A stretch of DNA of 64,000 bases, from contig WBMZ01002955.1 in the NCBI GenBank assembly GCA_013400975.1, forward strand, positions 62,001 through 126,000. Reading direction: 5' to 3'. This DNA is from Atrichornis clamosus. Lineage: Eukaryota > Chordata > Aves > Passeriformes > Menuridae. Shown piece after piece: positions 50,401 to 62,639 of this stretch. Positions within the stretch are counted from its first letter, which is position 1; the number at the start of each line of letters is the position of its first letter. A program made the translations under genes and the position numbers. The notes beneath the pieces were generated by a model, which was given only the letters and a program-made list of their open reading frames with translations, searched no databases and had not been told where the DNA came from.

Positions 50401-51759
50401 CTGCATTTAATGTCAAAGTTGATTCTTATTTCCTGATCGGTATTCCAGGCAGGACATTTTCTTATATGATCATTTAATTTACAAGAAAACATGAGCTGCT
50501 TCTATCAGTTAGTTTTGAAAGTATTTAGTTGTTTATTCTGCAACTCTGAAAATCTATGTATGATGTTGCATTTGAGGTTAGCTTAGGAGATGTCACGTGT
50601 TTACCCTCGTTCTCTGCAAATTCTCTATGAATTCCATGTTACACTCTGTCCTTGTATGATGTTTTTTCCTGTTCTTCCTTCTTATTTAGTCTTACAGTCT
50701 ACAGCTACCAGGTAAAAAGTACAGGAAGGCTTTTCATAAACTGTAAGAATTTTTCTCATGTGAAATCATTACAGAAGTACAAAAATTGTTCCTGGGTACT
50801 AGGAAATCATTGCATGTGTGTCAAGATTTAGTAGCGAGTTGTGCACGTATTTGTCAAGAAAAAGGATACAGTCATGTTTGAATGGACAACTGGAGTTTCA
50901 GGTCATTGCAGAGAGAGAATTTGGGGCTGAAAACTCTATCAGGTCTGGATAATACACAGGACTGCCAAGTACTTCTCTTTGCAGCCAGCAGAGCAGAGTG
51001 CTACCTATGCACACTACCAAGCTGAACACACTGATGAGGTGCTTCAAAAGTATTATGTGCCAGCCACAATTTAAAGCCTCTGCTGGATGTCCTCTCAAGC
51101 TTCTGCCTGCTTGCATGGTCATTTTTGCATACTTCTGTCTTGTGTTCCAGTCAAAATGCATTACTTACTGAAGGACAAGGGTAACCACGCAGGACTGGGT
51201 TCTGGAGGAAAGGCTTCAGATGAGAACATGTTCATCGAGAATTTCACACTGAAATGTGCTCTTTAGGTAACAAGCAAGGTGCTTTTCTTTCTTTTCTTTT
51301 CCCAGTTGTCTCATTTTGTGTATTGTTTAAGGTATTTTTTTAATAGAACATATCTTCACAAGGAGTTCAAGTGCATTTCAGGGATCAAGAATGAAACAAA
51401 AATTTTATAAACACATTTCAGAGATACAGTTTCCCAAAGACTGTCATTAATCTGTGCTTGCTGCGTATTCCTCAGAAAAGTAGGTTTTTAGGACAGTGCC
51501 AGGGCCCTGAGGGCACTACCAGGAGTTCCCAGGTACTTCTGACTGACCTGCTCACACCCCATCAGCCCTTTCTGTCCCATTCATCCCACACAGTGCCCTG
51601 ACCTGTGGGCCATGACCTCTCTGTGGGTGCCTGGGCACATCTTGGGTCCCCACGTTGTTCACACAGGACTGTTCACCAGCAGTTTGGGTTGGTGGCATTG
51701 TTTGTATTCTGACAGGTGTTTGTGGAGGGTCACACAATTAATTAATGTAAGAGCTGTTC

Positions 51760-52340
51760 CCAAATGTTTCCAGATGGAAAATCTTCTAAGACAATGGGAC
51801 TCATTTTCGAAATAACCTCATAAACTCCTGGGCAACGAAACACGGCATTGAGTGGATATACCATATCCCATATCATCCGCAGGCCTCTGGGAAGATTGAA
51901 GGATATAATGGAGCATTGAAAACTATGTTGAGAGCATTAGGTAATGGGACATGGAAACACTGGGATGCCAACCTAGCAGAAGCCACTTGGCTGGACAACT
52001 CTAGGGGATCTGCTAACCGCCCTGGTCCAGCCCAAACTAAACCCTTACACACAGTGGGAGGAGACAAGGTCCCTGCACTACACATAGGGAAGTGGCTTGG
52101 GAAGTCAGTGTGGATTTCTCCTCCCATGGGAAAAGGCAAACCCATCCGTGGGATTGTCTTTGCCCAAGGGCCTGGGTGTACTTGGTATAAAAAACAAGGG
52201 GTTTTTTCATGTCTGGTTCTATATTGTGAACTCCTCTGCAGCTTGTGTGTGTGTGAGTATATATATATATACCCACCTGTATATAATAAGCCATGAATTC
52301 TGTTATGTCTAACAGAGTCTGAGGACACCAGCCCATCTGT
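51760..52340 (+). mobile_element. ERVL-like pol remnant: integrase core and C-terminal region
   Basis: This is a fragment of an old retroviral pol gene encoding the 3' part of integrase, the enzyme that joins proviral DNA to the host chromosome. The frame is open from 51790 to a stop at 52294-52296 (168 codons). It begins with DNGTHF, the block containing the second catalytic Asp (codon 51790-51792). The catalytic Glu lies in GKIEGYN (codon 51898-51900), giving exactly 35 residues between the two, the D-35-E spacing of retroviral integrases. The text after it, including 'TVGGDKVPALHIG' and 'GKGKPIRGIVFAQGPG', matches the C-terminal part of avian ERVL integrases as I remember them. A stop codon (TAA, 51787-51789) directly precedes the Asp, and the zinc-binding domain and first catalytic Asp are not recognisable, so this is a dead fragment. 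It lies about 6 kb downstream of an ERVL-like LTR in the same orientation, but nothing connects them. A TG/TA microsatellite interrupts its 3' end. Confidence 0.85.
52244..52271 (+). repeat. Compound (TG)n/(TA)n microsatellite
   Basis: A (TG)6 run followed by 'ag' and a (TA)7 run, lying in the 3' part of the retroviral remnant. Transcribed, it would encode the Cys-Val and Tyr-Ile runs seen at the end of the integrase frame. Confidence 0.9.
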
Positions 52341-53605
52341 CAGTCAAAGCACTCATAAGCACCCTCTCCTCTTTTAACAGCTTGGTTTGGTGAAATCCAT
52401 TCAAGCCTGTCTTTTTTTTTGTCTTTTCTTTTTGTCGTTTTTTTTTTTTTCTTTTCTTTCTCCCCTTTGCCAGATCTGGCTGCAATTCCCCAAACACCTT
52501 ATAAGTCACAACACACAAGCACCTTCCCACAGGTGGTTCTGTCAGCCTGGATTCCTCATTCCAAGACCATTCTAGAAACACCTACCATGTAAAAAAAATT
52601 AGTTATCTCTAAATCTGAATAGCACTGAGCCTTTCTCTCTTTTTCCCCCCCAATAACAGAGTTTTCCAGCTAGACAGAACAGTTTTGATGAGGGTGGTTT
52701 TCCAAAAAGAAGGGCAGCTTGAATATTCAGCCATGGAGAAAGTTTGTGAAGTGTCATATGCCCTCAATGAAGGAAGAGGGACGGCCCTTACCTCCCAGCC
52801 CTGCTGCAGATTTTAATCACAGAAATAATCCTGTAACAGGCCCACTGCCATTGCTGCACCTTTGCACAGAAGTGTTGGTTACAAGGTGATGGTCTGTGAC
52901 TGCGTCTCTGTTTATCAGATACTGGCACATCCAGCCTTTATCCCACTGTTTGACATTGTTTAGTTAGACTGTACATTTTTTTAGACATAGATGAAGTCCA
53001 AGTATTTGTTTAAAACTTTCATCCATTGTTAATTCTCATTAAGCATACTCTTTGCAATACCATACTACATTTAATAAAGTTCTAATAAAATGAATTCAAA
53101 TTCACTTGAATTAAGTGTACCAATTTTACTCACTATCTTCATTGTGTTTAAATTATCTTTGAGTGTTTTAATTTCAAGCTGTTATTGATCTTCCAGACCT
53201 AGGCACCAGAAGATGTTTTCTTATGATTTTTAACTGTTATGTCTCCATTATATATGAAAGAGGCATCAGATGTTAAATAGGGAGAATATGTATGAAGAGC
53301 TGTAGCTAAAATCTTGTGTGACATTTTCCTAGACAAAGAGGATAAAATTGTAGCAGTGTCAGAATTTTTCATTCTGCATTCTTGACAAAGACAGCTGAAT
53401 TCCCAGGCTGAGCAGTGAGATTTCTGCATTATGAGATTGAAAGACTCAGGTTAAATGCAAAGTTTGATCCTTCATAGCAAAACTTTCATCTTCTTGAGAA
53501 TTTCTTCAGTCCAAAGAGGATAATTTTGTGCATCATTAAGCAGAAGCGAAGGCTTCATGGCTTTCCTCTGGAATATCTGAGTCAAGATCTTTCTATACAT
53601 TACAG
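52341..53605. other. Unique noncoding DNA with a polypyrimidine tract
   Basis: It begins with sequence that may be more decayed retroviral DNA (to about 52380), then a pyrimidine run at 52409-52468. The remainder is AT-rich unique sequence. No gene is supported. Confidence 0.5.
52409..52468 (+). repeat. T-rich polypyrimidine tract
   Basis: About 60 bases of T with interspersed C and three G interruptions, including a run of thirteen T bases at 52438-52450. It could be the degraded A-rich tail of a minus-strand retroposon, but no body is recognisable on its 3' side. Confidence 0.7.
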
Positions 53606-53670
53606 ATGGACTCAGTGATCCTTCGGGGTCCCTTCAAACCCAGACTGATCTGTGGTTCTGTGATTCTATG
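53606..53670 (+). mobile_element. CR1 3'-terminal fragment
   Basis: About 65 bases of the extreme CR1 3' end in plus orientation: 'gatggactcagtgatcctt' (from 53605), 'ggtcccttcaaaccca' and the tail 'tctgtgattctatg' at 53657-53670. The octamer-like ATTCTATG terminus is intact. This is a very short 5'-truncated insertion. Confidence 0.85.
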
Positions 53671-56600
53671 AAATATATGCATGACAATGCACAGGCAGTA
53701 AAATCCATTCTGATTTCTGGTACAGGGAAACATACGGTCTTGAACAACTCACAAAGAAAATTAGACGAGACAAGCAGTAAAAAACCCATTACAGCAAAAA
53801 AAAAGAAAATGACAAACAATTTGACACACTCCTCCCACCACACACTCAGGCTTTTAAGATGGTTGACAAAACATTGTTTGTATTTTATTTCCCTCTTTTC
53901 TTCTTGTATACAGGTCCCGGCTTCCTCTGGGAAGGAGAAGGAAAATATTGTCATAACAAAGGAGATGGGGAAGCATGGGAACTAGCAAAACAACTCTGAA
54001 AAGTTTTTATTTATATGAAATGCAGTTCTCTATTTGAGCACTATACAGCATTTGGATGTCTTTATTGAAGCCTTTCATAAAAGAGCCAAAGCCCAGACAT
54101 AAATTCTGATTATGTGTTTTATCAGGAATCAAGATAGACATTGTGAGTTGGTCGTCCCTTAAAAAAAATCTTGAAGAAAGAATTTTTGGTAAGTAATGTT
54201 TTATCTTTTAAAAGTTTGAAGATATGTTGCAGAAATACAGGTGGTAAAGACAAAAGACTGAGTCTTGAAGTAGCCTAGAAAGAAAGGAAATTACAGATAA
54301 GAAAGCAAAAGGGAATTATTGATGTGCCAGAGCTTCGATGGGTGACAGACCTGAAAAATTAATATCTAGTATCAGCATCTGACTTACTGCACAACACAGC
54401 AAGGTGAAGATATATATAATCTGAAAATATCCAAGCTAGCTCAGGAATTAAAAAACATAGGCATATCAGCATAGTCTCATACTGGAAATGCTGACCTTAT
54501 CTTGTAGATTAATAGGAGTATCATATAGAACGTGCACAGCACTGCACTAATTTTTAGCTTCTCCAGAGCACTATATTGACTCAAGTATAGCAATGCTTGT
54601 CTAGCCTGGCTCATAAGATCCAAGTGCCCAAAAGTCAAGGAGACTTGACATGCAGCGAGATTGAAATGTCAGGATACAATCCAGTAATGGTGGGGGTTAA
54701 GAAATCTTGAGGCCATTAAACCTGCAAATTGGTGGGAGGAAATAGTGACTGCAGGTGACAACATGCTGCAGAATAAGTGGAAGTGGGGAAGCAAGGGGAC
54801 ATTTCTGAGGAAGGTGCAGTGTGATAACAGTCATCAGAGGTTTGACAGCAAGAGATGCACCTTTCTAACAGGGGTAAGAAGGCAGCAAAGACAAAAGAGA
54901 ACTTCTTCAATACCAAATCTCAATCAGACATAAGGAACTATGGCCTTATTGAACTGGAGCAAATTATGAACCAAAAAGTCTTTCTCAGAGCAGTGAACAT
55001 GTCTATAGTAGATTAATAATTAGAGAACACTCGGTACTGTCTACCATTAGGCAGTTATTAAAATAATTTATTACTTTTTAAATGTCTTAGCCTTTCAGCA
55101 AAATTACTCCTCTCTCCTCTGAATGTGAAATTTCTGCTTTGTTCCTAAAGATTCATCCCTGATAATACAAGACTTATTTGTACCAGATACTGCAGCTTCA
55201 AATATCAGATCTTCCCAGGGCTGCAGGGCTCGTCAGGGTTAGAAAGAGAGAGGTCAGTTAAATCTCTTTTTTAAGGAGATTCATCTCTCTACAAACCAGT
55301 GGTAGGGAAGTTAAAAATATTATAGAAAATATACTATGTGCATATTAAGTAAAGAAAAATATGTAATTAACAATGTTATTAATATTATGTAAGCATTTTA
55401 ATAAATCAAAACTCTAGCAACTTTTATACAGATCACACCTCCCTTTTGGTAAGAATTAGATAAATTAAAATGTCGGTATTTTTTTCTAACTATTCTTTAT
55501 AGGAACACCTTATCTACATATTCTTTGCAACATATTTGCATGGTATTATTCTTCTGGTTAATACTTGTCATTTAATCAACATAATTAGAGTAATAGGGTT
55601 CTGAAAAGTTAATTTTAAAGAAGTTGTAACAAGCATAGTTGGATTTCAGCAATGTCTCATAAGATCTCTTCACCTGAAAATAGCTGTGGTTTTTGTTTGT
55701 TTGCCTTGTTTAGGGTTTTGGGTTTTTTAAATTTGGGGGTTTTTTCACACTTGCCATACTACCTAATTATAAAGGGTTTTTTACCTTTTGCTTTGTTTGG
55801 CTTTCTTGTTTTTGAGCTACTCTACTAATAGACTTTTCACACCCTTTTCACACTGAAGTCAAAACATTATACATTTTACATCCAAAGCTCTCCTCTGGTT
55901 CTTTGTTATTACCAAATAGCCTGGTGTCTACTGTGGGAACTATTAGATAGACACCTCAAAAACGTAATCATGGCTTATACTTTCATAACCATTACAAACA
56001 GAATACAAAAAACAAATGTATAAATGCAATCAATGAGACTCAGCAAAGAAGCTTCTCTAGAGAAGTGTGATATTCTGGGAGATTAGTTTAGTGAAATTTC
56101 AGGAAACTGGGAGTTAAACCTGAGAAAATCTCATGTATTAGGAGTCTGTTTGGATCATTTCAGTGTTTTATATTTATTCTTTTAATTTTCCTCTCCCTTA
56201 GAAGTCTTGGTAATTGCTTTCATGGTAGCTAATACACTCATTTCCCTAGGCAAAGAGATCAGAAAATAAATAAAAATAGTTTCCACTCATATTTTTAAAA
56301 CCTTTGAAATATTTCTTTAAAATAAGTGTTGCTGATCTTGAAGTACCTGTTCTGTATAAGACATACCTGATTAGAGTCAAATACCTGAGCGTGTTTTATT
56401 ATGGTGATCTTTTTAAACATGGGCTTCAATAGAACATACAGCAACATGAGAAGACAGGAATTTTTCACACAACATCTAAATTGGTTAGGAACGCTGGGAG
56501 CCAAGGATGGGTTGTCTTGGCAGAGAAACTATGAGACTAGAAGGCTCTTGTCTGTGTTGTCACTCAGATACCAGTTTTGAATTTGAATTTATTTAGAATT

Positions 56601-59600
56601 ATTAGTGAAATAGACCAAAAGAGCATGACTATCCTAATAGAATTTGCTACTAACACAAGGTTTGAATACATTAATATGTACGAGGAGATAGTAAAATAAG
56701 TTATGTACAATTCCCTGGGAATTGCAGGAATGTGGTAGAAGAACATGTATGTAGTAGTTAATAATAAGCTTGATTATAAACTAGGAGCTCCACATTTGGA
56801 AGGCTGTCTGGGTAGAGAAAATTTTGATATATTACCTGGCCATGCAAATGACTGTGAAGAGCTCATGAAGTGTGACTACGAAAGAGTCAAAAGTTACCAG
56901 CTAAGATTTTCCTCATAGTGAGGAAGAAGAACCAATGCCTCTGCACCAGGGCAATATCATGTACTTTCCTGAAAAGGAGAATACAGAATAGAGAATTAAA
57001 TATTCATCCACTTCCAAGGTGTTATCAATACAATTTTCTAATTGAGATGAGCTATGAAGTGCAGCAACAGAATTACTTTAATGATCCTAATATTGGCAGT
57101 ACTGAAGCTAGATTCAACAAGAGACCTCTCTCCTATCCGCTTACTCATAAAAAGTAAAACATGGCCAGGTATTTACTGAGTGTCGCAGGTGAAGGTGGAA
57201 AATTGGACACAATCAATTTTTATGAGATAGTACATATGGCACAGAATTCCTATTAAACCTTGGCTTGATATTTGAATTAGTCAGCTTCTTTCCAGTAGAG
57301 ATTGTTCTTTGGTTGTTAATTAGGGCACTTGCTTGGCTTGCAAGGGCTTGTATATAATCTGTAATATGTGGTGTGCTGTAAGGATCTGAGCTCTCAGAGT
57401 TCAAAGTGGTAAAGCCACAAGAGACAGCGCAGCATCGCTCAGAGCCTGGTTCAAACAGCTCTGCACTGGCCCCTCTGCCCAGCTGGCTCTGCTCCCTGCA
57501 TGTGCAGGCACTCGGCTACTTCTGCTCCTACGGTGGGGCAATTACCAGCCAGAACTTGCAAACAAATTCCCTCTGTGAGTTAGCTCTGAGTATTTACACA
57601 TTTAGAGTTCGCTGAAGAGTTTGCTTTAGGAACTGGACTGCCTTTAGGTTATCGTTGGTTCTGGTAGAGGAGATAGGTGCCCTAAGGGATAACGAATAGC
57701 TTGTGCTGTGTAAAACTGCAAAGGAAGGAGGATAAAGAGTGAAGCAAAGGTAATCATTTGATGTCATTTAGTTTCACAGATTTCTCACTGGGTAATGCTA
57801 AGAATATATAGTGAAATGACAAGTTGCTGTGCTTTGATAAAATAACCAACAACAGCTTTGTGACTGTCTCACCATCTTTGATTAAGATGTCCTCAGTTCT
57901 GTTCAGGGGAGAAGTCCACGTTCCAAAGAGGGTTCCACCCCTACTGGTGAGTATTGTCTGCCCAAAAAGATGCTGAAAAATTAGAGTCAGAACATTACTT
58001 TTTCTTGATGAGATATTGAGATTGGCAGATATCAATGTACCTTTTCAGGATCTGAATTACTTGTACTTTTTGGATGACTGATCTAGCTGAAATAAAATAC
58101 CTGCTGAGATGTATTCCAACTGGTCAGGAAATTATCCTGTATGTTGTTTTAGTTGTAAGTAGAATGCAATCATTTTGAAAAACCCCACAACAAGAAGAAA
58201 AATCTTTCAGTATTTTAATCAATAAAAAAATGGAGGGATAGATAGATATAATCTCTGTCTTTAATTTTTAATTTTTATACATTACAACAAACTCAAATTA
58301 TATTTAAAATTAATATTAAAAAATCACATCTCTGTTGCAAGATGGTAAAGTGAAAGGATGTTTCTCGTGCTCTTGCAAATAAGTCACTGTACCATATTTC
58401 AGATCTCAACAGAATTCTGTCTTCCTGTAGTTTAATACATTTCTAAAAATATATATTTTCATGGATCATCGATTTCCAATTCCCTGCCTTTGACTGTGAA
58501 GAAGGTAGGAAAATTATTTTCTAGAAAAACTTTGTTTTGATTTAGAAGTCTTTTTTTGGCATACTGCTCGGGGAATGAAAATACTTCCTTTTTCTTTCTA
58601 CTAATTTTCCCCCTTGTCATATTTTAAAATTCTATCTGACTCATCATTCTGCTTCCAAGAGATGGGATCCTGTCTTCTTAAAACTTACAGCACAGTAGAA
58701 AATGTACCACCCTTGCAGCCTCAGATGAAATCTAATGAAGACACAGATGTGTTTGCCAACAAACTCAGTGAACTTTCGAATATGACATTTCTGGGGACGG
58801 ATCAGAATCAGCAGAGTTAGACTATTTACATCTAGAAGTCCTCTGGAGGAAGACTCGAGGGCGTTTCTCAACTCCCTGTATGGGGTTGAGTCATCGCATT
58901 ACACTAAAGGCAATCTATCCACATCCACTGAAGATGTTTCTAGGATGCAGGCAAAACCAGAGGGAAGGAGGCAGATAGCTGTTTGAAACAATGAGTGAGA
59001 AACCTGTCATTCTGTGGGGGTATTAATGTCATTAATTTCCTTTGAAGATATTTGACTAGGAAAATCAAATTAATTAACACATCAGGAAATCAATTTAATA
59101 CAGTTCGCTTCACCATGTGCTGTGAAAATAAAAAATTTTTCTTGACACATATCTATGAAATCACTTAGGTTATAACCCAATTTACCTCCATGGATAAAGG
59201 ATCAAACCCTACATGTTTCTATCAATGCTGATTATTTCAGTCCTGTTATGGTCAGAGAGATTTCCCATTTCCGGAAATCCTAATTTATATTTATATTGCC
59301 ATAATATATATCACTATTGAGAAGAGCTGTAACTTCTTTTAGGAGATACAGGGAACAGAGCTGGCACTAGAAGGACATGAGATATGTGCCAAAATGAAAA
59401 TATTTTTACTTTAAACTGTTACAATAAATTATAAATTCTAAAAATACAAATATTAATATTAGATCTTAACTTTTCACTGATTTTGCCTCTTTGTCTGACT
59501 AGTGTTGACTGTTAAAATAAGTCTTGAAATGTATCAGTGGGCAAAACATGGAGATGAAAATTGAAGGGCGGCATATATTCACTTGTCCTATAGATCAGGA

Positions 59601-60327
59601 TTTAGATAAGTATTCATCAATAATGACCACCTTGTTCATGCTTTTCATCGGCAAAGTGCACACAATGCGTTGGTGGATCTATTTGTCTGTATCTATACCT
59701 ATTAGAAAAAATGATTACTTCACCATTGAACTACAGCTGTTAGACTGACTTCATTAGCAACAAAAGAGCATTTTGTCATTTTCTCATGCTAATGAAAGCT
59801 TTAGAGACGGAAATGAGGAACAATGTGAAACATCACAGAAAATTTGATGTATGCAAATACAATTATTTAGATTGGAATCTGGCCAGACACCATAAGGCCA
59901 TATATACAAACACAAGCATAACTCTGCCCAAAGAGCAATAACTGAATTTTGAAAAAGTGATAGCTACAGAAGAGTTTTTTGAAGCTATGACTAAACCATT
60001 CAGGCTCTATCCTCACAGTTTACAATTTTGTCAAAAACTGGGACTTGATTTCTAACCTGATTATCTATTCATACTTTTTAATTAAATTATGTGCTCTTTG
60101 CCATTACATCTGCAAACCTTTTCTGACTTTGGCTTACTATTCAGCAAAGCAGTGATTTAACTAAGCTTAAGCAAACTAGAGTTGAAAAAAGCTTGACAAA
60201 TGCCATGTCAGTGAATTCCAGAAACAAGGGGCTGAAACTTTCCACAGAATAATTTGTAGTGGGTGAGGGCTGACTCCTCTGGGGTTGTGTCAGTATATAA
60301 TGAATGAGAACTTACTGTTTGGTGTGT
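53671..60327. other. Unique AT-rich noncoding DNA
   Basis: No gene is firmly supported in about 6.6 kb. It contains a G/T-rich stretch at 55690-55815, a GC-richer patch at 57410-57560, a protein-like two-frame block at 58662-58986 (separate entry) and AT-rich runs near 58255-58330 and 59400-59470. The segment at 59750-59880 has several POU/homeodomain-like words and looks like a possible conserved noncoding element, but conservation cannot be tested here. Confidence 0.5.
58662..58986 (+). other. Protein-like block in two frames; possible decayed coding sequence
   Basis: A 52-codon frame starts at ATG 58662 (MGSCLLKTYSTVENVPPLQP...) and stops at 58818-58820. A second plus-strand frame, shifted by one base, is open from 58786 to a TGA at 58984-58986 and contains 'SRSPLEEDSRAFLNSLYGVE'. 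Both have mixed, soluble-protein-like composition unlike the Leu/Phe/Ile-rich noise frames elsewhere. The overlap at 58786-58817 could reflect an old frameshift in a retrocopy or lost exon. The sequence before the ATG (ctcatcattctgcttccaag) weakly resembles a splice acceptor. I recognise neither peptide. Chance remains quite possible. Confidence 0.25.
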
Positions 60328-60823
60328 CTGTTTGTGGGCTCCTCAGTACAAAAGAGACATCTCTATACTGGAGAGAGTCCAACTAAAGGCCACCAAGATG
60401 ATTAAGAGACTGGAACACCTTACCTATGAGGAAAGGCTAACAGTTGGGTCTGCTCAGCCTGGTGAAGAGAAGGCTCAGAGGAAATTTTAATGGGAATGAA
60501 TACCTGAAGGAAAAGAGCAAAGGGAATGCAAAAGGCCTCTTCAGAGTGGTGTCCAGTGGCAGGACCAGAAACAATAGGCACAGACTGAAACATAGCAGGT
60601 TCTCTCTGAACATCAGGAAACATTTCTTTACTGTGCAGGTGACACAGCACTACCACAGGCTGTCCAGAGAGATTGTAGGGTCTCCTTGTCTCCTTCCTTC
60701 GAGACATTAAAAATCTATCTGGAAACAATCCTGAGAAACTGGCTCCAGGTATCCCTGCTTGAGGAGGAGTATTGGATGGTATGGCCTCCAGAGATCCCTT
60801 CAAACCTCAATCATTCTCTGATT
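60328..60823 (+). mobile_element. CR1 LINE 3' fragment, ~500 bp
   Basis: Plus-strand CR1 starting at 'gtgggctcctcagtac' and running through 'ctggagagagtccaac', 'aagatgattaagagactgga', 'tatgaggaaaggct', 'gtgtccagtggcaggacc', 'ctttactgtgcaggtgacac', and the 3' block 'tccagagatcccttcaaacc' to a degenerate tail near 60823. The order and spacing match the family, with no large internal deletion. The terminal octamer repeats are eroded and point mutations are frequent, indicating an old copy. Confidence 0.92.
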
Positions 60824-62639
60824 GGTGTCCTGAAACGTGCAAAACACAGGTAAAAACTATGAAACATGACACTACTATAGTTCGCTACAGAATGTGTTAA
60901 GAGTCAGATAATGTGATACTGAGTCAGACCAAGGAAGGTCTTAGGAAGCAATGTCAGGGAAAAGGGGGGCATGAAAATGAGACACTAATGGGAACAAACT
61001 ATAAATGAAAATACTTCCAGGATTCTTGCACTGAGCTAGCTTCTGGTGCCAGATCAGGCTGAACTGACTTTTTGTCTTAAATACCAAAATAGGTCTAGTA
61101 TCCACCACTGCAAGTTGGGTGCTTACAATAAGCACATCATGTATCTTCAAATGACAAAAATAAGAGTAACCAGGTCCAGAAAAGAGTTGTTTCCATTTAT
61201 CTGTCAACTGAAGACCCTACTGAATAGACCTAATATTGAATTCATGAACCCAAAATAAATCAGCAGAATCACAGCGCCAACAAGATGAAATATTCTTTCA
61301 AAGCAGAGATATTAGCTCTCTGTGTTATAGCTCCCTTAGTTTTTACAAAACAATAGTCTGAGCGCTTACCCAGAAAGTGAAAAACTTGGACCTGTTACCA
61401 TCCTTAACTTGGGCAGCTCCATGCCCGTTTCTTTCACTTGCCACCAGAGATGTCTGTCAAGAATAGCCTGAATGAAGGCACTTGTCAAAACTTCTGTTGA
61501 ATCTGAGGCCATTGTGTGAAGACTACAGTGAAAACAACAACTGGAAAATTTCAGTAAGCAAGGAATTCAAATTAGATGTCCATGCTGTAGGTATCTCCAT
61601 GTGGATGAGGTAGCTAAGTCAATGCGACCCAGGGAGCCCTCCAGTTAACCATGTGTACATACCTGTGTTAGAATGATTTCAATAACTCTCTGTAGCAACT
61701 GGATCTCCACTGAATTTGATGAGATTCAATAGCCCAGAATTTCATTTTCCCCTTAAGAATTTTAGATTCAGACCTTCTTCTGCATTTAAATTATGACTGG
61801 GAAAAAATTCATACATATGTAAATTCTCATGTCCAGCAGTGGAGCTCCATAGATACCTTTATTAACAATTAAAAGGATTGTGAAGAGAAAGAGGGGAAAG
61901 GCTATGAAGAGAATAAGTAATCAAGAACAATTACAAGAATATGACGTATAATATATATGACTTCTCAGAGAGGGCAACTGGCACAGAGTAGTCCTCCTGC
62001 ACAAATCTTTGAGCACAGAGAAAATTTAAATTAATGCCTTTGACTCACTGCTCTACAGTTCCACTAAGAAATAAGGTTTCAGCAGGGATCTGAAGCAGAA
62101 TTAGGGAGTACCTGCCATAAAAAAAGGAAATTTTATATGAAAAGTGGTATGAAAAAATGTGAAGGGCATGACAGGCAGAGGTCTGGATGGTCAGGGTGAT
62201 ATTACCAATTGTGAATAGTCCTGGCATAATCATTTCAGTTTCTCTAAAAGAAAAGCATTTCTTCTTCCACTGCAGTGAACAACAAAATCTAACAACTTTT
62301 TCAGTTGTAAGCAAAGAAAAATGTAAATAGTGGAGGTTCACTGTATTCAAAGAGACAGAAGCGGCAGGGAATATTAGGTTCTCCAACCACTTAGAGATTC
62401 ACTGCCACTCGCACTCACCCTTTTGGTTAATACCAGCTGAAGCGCACTACATGCAATTGCTGCTGCTAGTACTGAGCTGTTCTGTAAGTTAACACAGCAG
62501 GAAAAGGAGTCTGGTTCATCAGAAAGATAACCTGAAATTAGAGGCAGGGAGTTAGAGTGCAGTGCATGAATTTGAAGCACAGAAAAGGTAATGTATGATT
62601 GCAGGATAATGTCTTAACTCTAATGTGCTGTCTAAGTCG
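60824..62639. other. Unique noncoding DNA
   Basis: No supported gene or repeat. A 113-codon minus-strand frame (62386-62045) and an 88-codon one (61207-60941) have no domain and no splice context, so I treat them as chance. Confidence 0.55.

Larger units (their letters stand above)
45798..51759. other. Unique noncoding DNA with two perfect hairpins
   Basis: No gene is supported. A GC-richer patch at about 47640-47830 carries overlapping 80-91 codon frames on both strands without a domain. Two perfect ten-base stems lie at 47131-47159 and 47452-47475. A very AT-rich run lies at 50255-50325. The segment at 51480-51750, just before the integrase remnant, is GC-richer and may contain more decayed retroviral sequence that I cannot recognise. 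Confidence 0.5.

Noticed and set aside
51873..52328. 151-codon minus-strand frame
   Set aside because: It is antisense to the integrase remnant, whose plus-strand frame carries real motifs.
55690..55815. G/T-rich stretch with 'ttaggg'-like words as an interstitial telomeric repeat
   Set aside because: Only one isolated TTAGGG-like word is present, with no tandem array. It is ordinary T-rich sequence.
57405..57480. Possible tRNA, from 'ggttcaaac' near 57448
   Set aside because: There is no matching acceptor stem, anticodon arm or A box in the expected positions.
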